Source: Cyclina sinensis (Eukaryota > Mollusca > Bivalvia > Venerida > Veneridae). From it: a stretch of 64,000 nt of DNA. Within the stretch, counting starts at the first letter, position 1, and the number at the start of each line of letters is the position of its first letter. Positions 12,003-22,504 of the stretch are shown here, in pieces. A program made the translations under genes and the position numbers. The stretch covers positions 28,126,304 through 28,190,303 of the forward strand of contig JAAONU010000004.1 of NCBI GenBank assembly GCA_012932295.1, given 5' to 3'. The notes under the pieces were generated by a model that was given only the letters and a program-made list of their open reading frames with translations, was not told the DNA's origin and made no database searches.

Positions 12003-12865
12003 TCTTGATCAGACAAACAAATAAATAAATGAGCAAAATACTCTTATTAGAATAAGGCACACTGATTTAGCAATCAGTTCTTATACATTTTTTTCTTACC
12101 ACCTTTAAATTGCTAAGAAAACTGTGAACAAAAAATATTGTAATCAATACTTACCCAAAACACATCAAATGCTACCGACTCCCGGTAACTGCCAATTACC
12201 AACACTTCCATTGTTCCAGTAATTAACTTCAATCAATTTATCATCGCGAGTAATATCTTTCATTCACTTAATCCCTTAATTGACACATGCACCGCAATTT
12301 TCTCATCTTATTTACTTAATCCCTTATCTGGCATCTGCATCACACTGATTGCGACCTTGACCATCAAATCTGTTTCAGTGTTACGTAATAGCGAGCGTCT
12401 ACTGATACAGATAAAGTTAAGTTTGACCGGATTTATGACAGACGCTTCAGGCCAAATATATAATTGACACACTTAACTGGGTTTGTTGGAATACACCAAA
12501 GTTTATTCGACAGGCAGTTAGGCGTAGCGCAGATCTTCAAAGGCATAGCGGTGAATTTTAGGCGTAGTGGATACATGGATTTGAAATTTAAGCGTAGCGG
12601 TCCCGCTATGCTAAAATGCCCTGGGGAGAACCCTGGAATGTAAGTTAATTTATTCAGTTGATAATTCATTCAGTCTTTCTGGCTCAAAAAAAATGAAGAA
12701 GAAGAAGAGAGTTCTCCCACGTGGTGTGGCCTGGATGTTACTGAACATTATAAAAGTGTTCTAATTTAGTTTACATTCGATCTTCAGAGGCTATAAAAAT
12801 GTAAAGAAATGGTCATTTGTCATGCACATTTAGGTTCAGCTAAAACTGAACACTCTTTTTAGAAA

Positions 12866-14034
12866 GGCAGTGGCTACGGTTACGGAACCGTAATCCTAGC
12901 CTCCGAGTCTAGGATTACGGAACTTCCGTAATCCAGACAAACCCACTGGAAAAGGCTACGGTTACGGAAGATTTTTAAAGAAGCGTATTTTCAACAGTTA
13001 AATATCAAATAGCATGCCAAATTTAATTTTTATTAATTAAACAAACCATTTTACCAAATTTGCGTTATCAAACTGTCATTTTGTACGCCATTTTGATTGT
13101 TGTTTCAGCAACGAACTAACCTTAAATATCCTTGTCATCTTTACACTGTCACTTGAGCGCTCATTTGAAGTTGAACAAGTAATATAATTTTTAAAAAAAA
13201 TAAAATGTTGTAATGTAAAATCATGTAAACCACTTTTACTTGTCCATCTACATCCAGGCCACACCACAAGGAGGCGTTCAAACCATATAATTTGTGTTCG
13301 TTCTTCATGAAATGTGTTATGTTTTGTTGTTGTTTTTTCTGTTAATTGCTATCCACTTTCATTTTTATTTGGATCAGTCTCTCTTTTAAATCTGACTACA
13401 GGTTGTAAACTGTCTTTGTTATTACAAATTCACAAAATTAGTAGCGTTACATGATAAATTATTTCATTAATTGCTTTCTTTTAATAAAGCGATCTTATAC
13501 AAAAATAAATAACCTGGTCAAATTTATTGTTGCACAGAATGAACGAGTACTTATTCCCAGGACACGTACCATTGTTTTTTTCCCCAGCCTTTCCCAAACA
13601 ATTAGAAATTGACAAGATCGACCTGCAGTATTTGCTTCCTAACATTATCATTCAATGAAAACTTGGAATTTAATAGATAGTCGTTCATTTTTTGCGTCTT
13701 AATAATGCAAACAAGATAACACTTAAGACAATACACATTGCAGGGCAATTATTCACATCGTCTATGAAGTGTCTGTAGATGACGACAATGACATTTAACG
13801 TTAGTCAATACAACAACTGAGATGGCGTATCATAACATTAGTGTTGACTCATTTTGGAGAAAATGTAATATTTGAGAAAATTAACGGTTTATCACTCAAT
13901 TTTGGGTATGAAATCCTTCTTTAAAATACTTCCGTAACCGAAGCCTATTCCAGTGGGTTTGTCTAGGATTACGGAACTTCCGTAATCCTAGACTCGGAGG
14001 CTAGAGTTACGGTTCCGTAACCGTAGCCACTGCC
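12866..14034. mobile_element. Inner foldback element with ~108-bp inverted arms and 9-bp target duplication
   Basis: The left arm starts GGCAGTGGCTACGGTTACGG at 12866; the right arm is its inverted copy ending at 14034. The arms are about 108 bp and contain nested palindromes (GGATTACGGAACTTCCGTAATCC). The 9-bp duplication TTTTAGAAA flanks it at 12857-12865 and 14035-14043. The interior (about 950 bp) has no convincing gene; a short minus-strand frame at 13076-13267 is not recognised. The GGCAGTG tip, palindromic arms and 9-bp duplication link it to the outer element at 5931-14316. Confidence 0.8.
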
Positions 14035-14325
14035 TTTTAGAAAGTATACGCGAGATGACAACGATATGTTTCTTTTTTCGTAAGCGGATATTTGGATTTC
14101 GGATAAATCGCATATAATCGGAAAAGGTAATTGAAAATAACTTGTAAGTCTTCGTCAATCTGAGGTAATTTAAATGGGCAGGATACAAAAAACACTAAAT
14201 CTGAGTTTATTCTAAAGTAAATTAATGCTTTATTCTATCGGAAAATAAAGTCTGTATCCCTAGACAATTCTACACGTATTGTCTAGAGGTACTGATCCGT
14301 ACCTCTAGACACTTCTTAACAATAA

Positions 14326-15337
14326 CAATTGCTTAAATCCTGATATAAACAAATTTTGGGAAATAAACAAAAATGACTGTCAGCTCTAATGTCACAAAGT
14401 TTTCATGAAAATGTGTCATTACATTTCCATAACACATTAATATGCATTAAAACATTTTCAACTTTTTAGACATATTTTTATGCTTTTCATATCATCTAAA
14501 GTGGTTCACATTGCCCTGTTTCATTGATTCCCACTCTGCCAGAACAGGTAAACAGGAAAAAAATGTCCAAAATGCAAGATCAACCATAAGCATTCAAACT
14601 TGACAAAAAGACAAAACAGACAAGGATATCATCTAAAACGCCCTTTAGTCAGAATGACAGATGAGGACTTGGATAAATTTATCACCACAGTGACCACTGC
14701 GGGGAAAGAATCTCTAATATGACTTTATCCCACCTTTTCATGGCCATCATTTACTTTCTTAGGGGCCATATCAACCTGTTTGTATCTTGATAGTATTAAC
14801 CATAAAAATAACATAGCTATATTATGGACTACCTACCAATAATTAGGATAATCAGTCCTCATTTTTAGTAATCATCAAAGTAACAACAGTACTCCCATTT
14901 CGCGGGAAATCGTCACAAGGCGCTTAATGTTTTGATTGGTTATTATGCGTTCTATGCGGATACCTTTGTCAATGGACTACATAATTATAATTATTACCGA
15001 AAAGAAGATAACTATACACATTTTACCAAAAAGAAAATAAATATCGCAAAAAAATCGGACGACTTTGTCCAGTGCTCAAGCAATTGTTGGAGTAATCGTA
15101 CACGTTTATGTTAAGCCAGATCTTGTTTTTTATAAATGTTTTTTTATATATTGTTATACATCCGTTATGGTGGCAAGCGAGGGTTAAGAAAGTAGACCTC
15201 TTGTTCAGGTTTTAGATATTTTTTATAATATATGTGCAGCAGATAACAGCAATATAGGCGAAGAGAGGCGGGGATGATAAGCTACACGCTAGTTCTTGCT
15301 GACCAATAGCTTATCTTTTAGGTAATTCTTTTTATAA
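14326..15337. other. Spacer without recognised genes
   Basis: No coding or RNA gene was recognised. A 60-codon plus-strand frame at 14932-15114 has no similarity I know. The sequence is AT-rich without clear repeats. Confidence 0.35.
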
Positions 15338-17350
15338 ACTTCACTTCAACTTCAACTTAGTACTGCCAAAAGTCAATACTGACTATACTAGGCAGGCGCA
15401 TGTCAGGAACATTTAAAATTATAAAAGTTAATAACAAAGAAAACAAGATTTAACTGAAGATCTTACTTAAACATTTATTTTAAGTACTTTAAAATCTATA
15501 AAACTTGTTTAGTCCACTGATAAAAGCTGGCACAGTTGGGGTAGCCTTAATCTCGGTCGGTAATTCGTTCCAGAGTCGTATAGTCCTTGGGAAGAATGAG
15601 TTCATGTGATGTTGTGTTTTTGATTGTGGAATGAGGAATTTGCTGTTTCTTGTGTTTGTAAGGTGATTGTGATCTACATTGACCTGATTGTTTTTTATTT
15701 TGTGTAGCATGACCAGGCTGGCATGGTTTCGCCTTTGTTCTAAAGTTGACCATTTTAGTTCTTTGATCATGTTTGTTACACTGCTTGTATAGTGGTAATC
15801 ATTATGAACGTACCTTGCAGCTGACCTCTGGACCATTTCTATTCTGTGTGTGAGATATTTTTGCCATGGATGCCATATGGTTGAGCAGTATTAAACCTGT
15901 GGTCTTACATAAGTTTTGTATGCTGCTTCTTTGAGTTGTTTGTTTTGTGTTTTGACGTTTCGTCTGATGAACCTTAAGCTGTTTTTTGCTTTGTTTGTGA
16001 TATTGTTTATGTGGGATGACCAGTTTAGGTTGCTACTTATTGTAACTCCTAAGTATTTTGCATTTTCTGTGGTTTTCAGTTTAGTGTTATGTAGGGTGTA
16101 AGGAAAGATGACCGGTTTCTTTTTCCTGTGTATTCTGAGAACTTCACACTTGTCAGGGTTGAATTCCATTGACCATTCTTTTTCCCATATTTCAAGGTTG
16201 TGCAAATCATTTTGTAAGGTTTGTGCAGATGCTTGCGATTTAATTGTTAAATAAACTATGGTGTCGTCGGCAAATAGACGCACCCGGCTCCTGACACTTC
16301 CTGGTAGGTCATTGATGTATGCAAGAAAGAGACATGGACCTAAGACCGATCCCTGCGGGACACCAGAAAGCACAGGGAGCCTGTCAGAGACCTTGTTTTC
16401 CACTAATACTTGTTGTGATCTGTTTTTGAGAAAGTTTTGTATCCATGAACTGATGTGTGGATGAACTCCCATGTGTTTCAGCTTGTGTATGAGTTTGTGG
16501 TGGTCTACTTTGTCAAAAGCTTTACTGAAATCCATGACTATGACATCAGTTTGTTGACCTTGATCAAGGTTGTCAGCTATTTCTTGTGTGAAGCCAATGA
16601 GCTGTGTCTCACAGCTATGTTTTGACCTGAATCCATGTTGCTGTGGGCAAAGTATGTTGTGTTTGTCAAAGTAATCCATCATGTTTGAAACAATGATGTG
16701 TTCCATTAGTTTTGATGCTATACATGTGAGTGATATTGGTCTGTAATTGCTAGGTTTTGATTTTGACCCTTTTTTGTATGCTGGTGTGATGATGGCATGT
16801 TTCCAATCCTTAGGAACAATACCTGTGTCTAGTGATCTTTGGAATATGATTTTAAGGATTGGTGCTATCTCTGTGTGTAGCTCTTTGAGTAACCTAGGTG
16901 AAATCTCATCTGGACCTTGGGCTTTGTGGGGGTTTAGTCCTGTCAACAACTTATCAACTCCTTGAACTGAGATGGATATTGGAGCCATGGGCGGGTGACG
17001 AAGTGATGACATTGAGCTTTTAGTTATTTGTTTGAGACTGAGTGGTGAAGGCTTTGAGAAAACTGATTCAAACTGTTTGTTTAGTATGTTCGCCTTTGAC
17101 ACTGGGTCACTGTAAGTATGCCCATCAGAGCTGAGTGGTGCAATTCCTATGTTTTCAGTTTTTTTGTGTTTAATAAAGTTGTAGAACTTTTTCTTATGAC
17201 CTGGATCTGTATTATCTGAGAAGATGATTGACTCTAGATATGACCAATAAGCATTTCTTATTTGTTTTTGCACTGATGCCTTAAGATGTTTGAATTTCTT
17301 TATGTTCTGACAATTCTGTGACCTGTGAACTTTAGATGTATTCATGAATC
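15338..17350 (-). mobile_element. 5'-truncated LINE of the jockey/CR1-like superfamily
   Basis: A minus-strand non-LTR retrotransposon remnant. It holds the reverse transcriptase and C-terminal part of ORF2, a 3' UTR of about 140 bp and a short (TTGAAG)-type 3' repeat tail (complement of 15338-15360). Coding similarity begins abruptly near 17345 and an in-frame TGA lies immediately upstream, so the endonuclease half of ORF2 and any ORF1 are missing, as is usual for 5'-truncated insertions. A second copy of the same 3' end lies on the plus strand at 20367-20450. Confidence 0.85.
15489..17345 (-). pseudogene. LINE reverse transcriptase ORF2 with one in-frame stop
   Basis: The frame reads from 17345 to 15489 and would encode RNA-templated DNA synthesis at nicked target DNA. 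Reverse transcriptase blocks appear in order: KAQGPDEISPRLLKEL, NYRPISLTCIASKLME, QHGFRSKHSCETQL, DFSKAFDKVDHHKL, SGVPQGSVLGPCLF and the catalytic LFADDT. After the RT domain comes the conserved ITNKAKNSLRFIRR and YVRPQV region. At 15891-15893 a TAA stop interrupts, and the same frame resumes directly with YCSTIWHPWQKYL and runs to 15489. In relatives this position is normally Glu followed by Tyr, so a single GAA-to-TAA change is the simplest explanation. With the 5' end also missing, this copy cannot be mobile on its own. Confidence 0.9.
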
Positions 17351-20300
17351 ACAACTTTCAGTTGAAAGGTATATATATTTTTTGCGATAACGTGGAATTT
17401 CATGTGTCTGTCCAATATGGGATGATTATCAGAAAGGTGGTAACTTACATTTCTTGTCCCACGCGCTACATCTTATGGGGTTTTTATTTCACAGCTTGTT
17501 CGCTTTTCTACAGCTTGTAACAATGTTAAAGAAATCAATGAACGTAATCTTTGCATAACAGAAAAAAGCTTTTGAAACAGGGGTACCTGAACCAAAACTA
17601 AAGAAAAACGTTTTGCATGTTTTATCGCAGATACCCAGATTTAAGTAAAAAATACATTTACAGTTAAAAGTAATTACTACAACAAGGTATTTCTCAACCA
17701 GTGTTTTATGGGGATTTAATTTATAAATTTAAAGAAATATATTAATTTGTCCACGCTATTTGTAAAACCATCTGATTCTGTAAATTCAAAAATAAAGGCT
17801 ACCAACATGGTATTCTGCAGCGCTCTGCCTGCTTGGTGATTAACCCATCTACAGTTGATCGCTATGCTGACCTCTTTGTTTGCAAGACGGTGGTAGACAT
17901 TTGAGAGTTTATGAAAGTTTCAAGGGAAATCTTTAATAGAACGTAGAAACTCGATCAGAATCTTTTATTCCTGCCATCGCGTTATTGTTGATTTAACTCT
18001 AAGTGCTCTAATGTCAGTAAGGAGTACATACATTTTTCACTCTACAATCCCATTAGCTTCTTCTGTACGGAAAATTGCCAGTATTATATTCCTATATGTA
18101 CAATTGGAGCGGGGTTAGTGTTATCCAATATTATGTAATTCTATGTTTTGATTGGCTGTTAGAAGATCCGATTATTGCCGAAGCATTACGTATTTTTACG
18201 ATGTGCCACCTGTTGAGTCAATTTGCGAAGTTGTGTTATTCCGGTAATCCTCGGAGAGAATCACGTGACTGTCTGGTAATATTTCGTAGGAACATTGAAT
18301 GCTATTGTTTTGAAATCTATTATTAGTAGCAAGTAACTGATAAGAGATGCAGGTAACTTTTTGAAGGCAGGCAAAAATATGGCGGTTAATAAAAATGCAA
18401 AACATTGTAATTTTGTAAGTACAGTTACAAAGTCATTTTTCATCAAACAGTCCAATATCTTATATCATTTAAAAGGTCTGTAAACTCATATTTTACCTGT
18501 TTGAAAAATAATTGTCAAAACTGTTTACTTTTTTGTTTGTAAATGGTTAAACTAAGTGCATCTAAGCTGCTAGAAAAATGCTGAAAAATGCTGAAACGAC
18601 AGGTATAAATTAGTTTAGTTTTCTTTCTTAAAAGCAAAAATTCCAAATCTGCTTATATTTTCAAAATATGAATTTTAAGAGCCTTCAAATGATGTAAAAT
18701 GATAAATGTTTACGTTTAATGTTTTCAAATAATAGAATTCGGCTCACGAAGAAAAATGTTATCTATAGTTAAAAATTCTCTCTGGTTCCCGGTCGTACTT
18801 TGCTACGACAGTGACTGTGTCTCACCTGGTCTTTATGTTGAATTATTTCAAAGTAATCAAAGCATGGTCATAGTTTATTATCATCATTGATATTACAAGT
18901 ATATTTGTTATTTCAAGCATGTTTGTTATTCTGTTCAAGAATGTTATTCCATGAAATTCATGTTGTTTTATTACTTAACAAAACAAACAAAGTATCATAA
19001 TTATCACCATAAACATCAAGAGATATATGGAAATAAAAGGTTGAACAAATATGTTGTTGTTGTTTTTCAAAAAAAATGTGCATTACTTTGGTTATAAAAT
19101 GTCTGAACAGAAAGGTCTTCAATTTAAAGATATGTATTAAATTTTTTTATGGCATCTGCAAACAAAATAGAGTGCTGTAAATTAAGGTTCCTTAAAAATA
19201 CAGTAAAAACCGTACACTCAAATGGACTCTAGTCCATTTGAATTTTCCTTGTTATGTTTTATATGTTTGTGTGCTTTTGCATGCAACATTGTAGAGCTGA
19301 TGGGTGGGTTGGAGTTAATTCACCAAGACAACTTGTTCTCGTTTGTTCGTTTATAAATCAGTTGGGGCAAGTGTGAGGTTGGTGCACAGTAGAGCCTGGT
19401 TGAAAACCCCGGTGGCAAAAACGTTGCCACTGACCGTTCCAAGGCGGTAACCTCTCGGGATCTCATTTTCGTTAATTGTTTTTGGTGTCCCCACACTTTT
19501 TAAAAATGAATTTATGCTGTCTTTTCCTCTACCATTTTTACTGTGTTGGGAGGATGGGTTTTTTGACTCTGTGTTTTTTCCTGATATGCCCTTTTCCCAC
19601 CTTTTTTATTCTTTCTTCGTTTGCTTGATTGATTTTTGTTGAGTTTTCTTGAAATTATTCTATTGTTGCAGCCAGTCAAAAAATTAATCATATAGAGCTT
19701 TCATTGTTTTGTTTTGTATTCTTTTTGTATTTACTCATCTGCGTTGTACTATTGTGATATTTCATATCAGATTGTAAGATTTTAAAAATGCAAAGGAGAT
19801 TGAGTTAATTGTTTGAATTACCTGCCTCTGACACGGTACGCTATGAAAGTGTAGCACCACCAAATCAGCGTTGCCAGGAACCAGTAAATTTTGTACAGGG
19901 TTTTGCAGAGCTATAAGATGACAACACTGTCTGATCCGAATTTTTTTTCTTCTGAAAATCATTTTTACCTGAAAACAATACATAATTGAAGAGAAATTGA
20001 AAGTAAGGCATAAGTTTGCCGAACATTTCTTAGCTTTATTTAATCGTTTTAAAATTAACGAAATTTTGACGGATTAGAAGAAAAAAATACCGAAGTGACT
20101 AAGGTGCTGTCCATCAGAAGGTATACCAGAAAAGTTGAATCGTCATGCAATGAAAAAATCTGAATGAAATTGTTTTTGTTGATTGCTTCTTTCCAGAAGT
20201 CGGGAAAGGTAACATATCTCCAGAAGCCAATAAAATGAGATTGGGACTTGATGTTTTCTCGTTTTGTTGTCACCCCAAATATGTAATTTCGGTTGACATG

Positions 20301-20366
20301 GCTTAATATTTTTAATTCAGAAATGTTGTTTGTTTGTTGTTGTTTCACGTATGTTTTTGTGTTATA
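17351..20366. other. Spacer without recognised genes; possible LINE 5' remnant
   Basis: Short frames at 18075-18326 and 19762-19983 have no similarity I recognise. At about 19370-19530 there is a GC-richer stretch ('AACCCCGGTGGCAAAAACG' followed by GTTGCCACTGACCG). It sits in the same orientation upstream of the plus-strand LINE 3' end at 20367 and could be part of the same element with its coding region deleted; this is a guess. Confidence 0.3.
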
Positions 20367-20450
20367 TTGTTTTTCTTTGACAATTTTAATGTTCCTGACA
20401 GTGCCTGCCTGTTACAGTAAGTATTGACTTTTGACAGTAAAGTTGAAGTT
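20367..20450 (+). repeat. Second 3' end of the same LINE family
   Basis: TTTTAATGTTCCTGACA, then GCCTGCCTGTTACAGTAAG, then TATTGACTTTTGACAGTA, AAGTTGAAGTT matches the 3' UTR of the LINE at 15338-17350 read on its own strand, with a few substitutions and indels. Only the last part, about 85 bp, is recognisable. It is in opposite orientation to the larger copy. Confidence 0.7.
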
Positions 20451-21777
20451 ATAACAACAAGCAGCTGCTACGAAATACTGTAGGATTGGATTTAGTTGTG
20501 TGTAACCTGGATATCACGCTAGGAACCACACTAATTTGAGATACGGGATCCAGCTTACGCTTCCGACAGCTTTAGTTTATTATACGGATATGTTCTAAAG
20601 TTTTAGGTGCATACGGGTCAAAGGTATAACTTATCTTGTATGTAATGCATTTTGTTAAGGTAACATTGCATTATTTCTGAGCATTATACAACCCCTTAAA
20701 ACGAACATTGTTGTTTTACCTGTTACCGTTTTTTCTGCATGGATATTTTTTTAGTTTTACTGGGATTGCAATTGTAAGGTGGTCGAAAACTGGTTGTACC
20801 GGGATATGCCCATTGAGATTGACAGTCAGTGAGTCACAATTAAACTGTCGGTTAAGGACTTTGGGATCATTGGTAGTTCCAAATCAGTCTTTTGAATTTC
20901 ACAAAAAAATACTGAGAGAGTAATATACAATATCACAATTGCTTTTAAAATAAATCTCTAATGTTGTATCATTTCTTGTAAATACATGTACATTATGTAT
21001 TAGTATACATGTTTCAATAATCTTGTGATGCAGTCTGCCAGCAGAATTTGTGTTTAAGTATTAGACTCTTATAGTATTTTTGTGAAAAATGGTAATTGCT
21101 ACACTTTCGTGCAGCATGCAATATATAACCTTGTTGTAATTTACAATTTAAATTTATTCAAGGAAAGAATATTGTTTGCAAGTAAAGATACTATTTATTG
21201 TTCCATTATTAGATGTTCCAGTCAGGCGATATGGTCCTCCCTCACTAGTCCAAATAATTGTACTCGAAATGTTGAATATTGTGTTATTTTTTTAATGGTC
21301 GATATCTGCCTTCAGATGTAGAGGCAGCATCCTGCCAGAAGTCGCTTTTTAATGGTCGATATCTGAATTCAGACGTAGAGGCAGCATCCTGCCAGAAGTC
21401 ACAATATTGACGGATTAGAAATCAGCAGTAGCTCTTGCGTCTTGTTGCAGATGCCCTAGGGCCATATCAGCCAGTCTTTACTTCAAACAAATAATACAAT
21501 GTGAAATCTGTAATCCGTCCTAAGAACAGGGTCTGCTTTTTTATCTAGAAATATTCGGATTATCTCTTCATCGTTATGATCAAGATTTCCAAGTGAAACT
21601 GACTGTACTTAAATGTAATATGTAACTTCTAATTGTTGAATGATAACCATGCATGTATATAAGAATTTTCTTGCAGCAAATTCTAGGTCAAAGTAACACA
21701 CTGAATTATTTCTCTACTGTTGTTAGTAATAGTATTATCTATATTTTCATATCACAGTTTTTCTTCTAAATTTTTAG
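20451..21777. other. Upstream region of the phosphotransferase gene
   Basis: No coding exon was recognised. It contains a 57-bp tandem duplication (21294-21400). The promoter and first non-coding exon of the downstream gene should lie here or further left, but I cannot locate them: no convincing TATA box or CpG-rich patch stands out. A polypyrimidine tract and AG at 21776-21777 suggest that a 5' UTR exon is spliced onto 21778. Confidence 0.35.
21294..21400. repeat. 57-bp tandem duplication
   Basis: Two copies, at 21294 and 21351, of AATGGTCGATATCTG(..)TTCAGA(T/C)GTAGAGG followed by CAGCATCCTGCCAGAAGTC. They differ at a few positions. Confidence 0.8.
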
Positions 21778-21813
21778 GTAGCCAGTGGTATGAAGTAAGC
21801 AGAAGCAAGTGGG

Positions 21814-22504
21814 ATGTTTTGGACCATAGTTCTTAGTGTTGTAGTGCTGTTTCTGGTATGGGAGTTACTTAGACCAGAATGCCCAAACCGATTTAAACCA
21901 GGTAAGCTTGATAGATGTAGCATTTTATGTGTTTCAAGTTATAATTTAAGGTTATATAAAAGTGTATTTACTGGTATAGATAAAGTGAAGAAAAAAAGTC
22001 TTAATTCATTTAAGTTATAGAATTTGATGGTCTTTTGTAGATGTTTTAAACACAAACTGAAGACCATGTGCATTACTGCTTTATGTTGGTATAAATCTGA
22101 AAGACTTTACAACAGTATTGCACAGGGACATGGATTATTATCATAAACCAGATCTGGAGTAAATAGTGCATTTATCAGTAATGGTGGTCATGCATATTTG
22201 TTTTACCAAGTTTAAGAGTCAAAGCTTATAAGCATTGTTGGAAAATTGGTTCGGTATGTAATTTTGGTTGTTGAAGAGTTGTTAAGAATAATTTTTTCTG
22301 CTGTTTTGTGCCATTTTTACAGGCAGGTTCTACTACATCAAGAAATGGTTATTTCAAGTACTACTTTTTCTGAACTCTCGGAAGAAGGCTGGAACAGTTG
22401 AAAGACAAACAGGAACATTACAGAGGAAAGACAGAGGCTATGGAAGAAGTATCAAACATCCAGCTCTTTTAGATATCTGTCAGCCATTAGAAGCCGATCC
22501 TTAT
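21814..22504 (+). CDS. Exons 1-2: N-terminal membrane anchor and linker
   Basis: Residues 1-20 ([19 protein letters not shown]) are a single hydrophobic segment without a clear signal-peptidase site, so a type II/III anchor in the ER or another membrane is likelier than secretion. Residues about 30-90 are basic and polar ([24 protein letters not shown]) and lead into the first folded domain. Exon 1 ends in phase 1 and exon 2 in phase 0. The acceptor of exon 2 is taken at 22322, giving [15 protein letters not shown] across the junction. An alternative AG four bases later would break the frame. Confidence 0.8.

Larger units (their letters stand above)
6513..12635. mobile_element. hAT-like element interrupted by an LTR retrotransposon
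   Basis: Perfect 16-bp inverted ends CAGGGTTCTCCCCAGG (6513-6528 and complement at 12620-12635) are flanked by the 5-bp duplication GAATG (6508-6512 and 12636-12640). Without the LTR element and its 4-bp target duplication it measures about 1.16 kb, nearly the length of the related element at 3454-4607. The right subterminal part has repeated GGCGTAGCG/AAGCGTAGCGG words. A short minus-strand frame at 11829-12002 looks like the start of a hAT-type transposase, so this is probably an internally deleted derivative of an autonomous copy. Confidence 0.75.
5931..14316. mobile_element. Outer foldback-type element (9-bp target duplication), host of a nest
   Basis: The left arm at 5931 starts GGCAGTGTCTAGAGGTAC. 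The right arm, read inward from 14316 on the minus strand, starts AGAAGTGTCTAGAGGTAC. Both arms continue with internal palindromes built on TCTAGAGGTACnGATCnGTACC and 'TCTAGGGGTACGGA'. A 9-bp repeat TAACAATAA flanks the element (5922-5930 and 14317-14325). Removing the two later insertions leaves about 1.1 kb. The 9-bp duplication and long palindromic arms fit a Mutator-like MITE, which is an inference. No transposase is seen. The right tip has two substitutions relative to the left. Confidence 0.65.
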
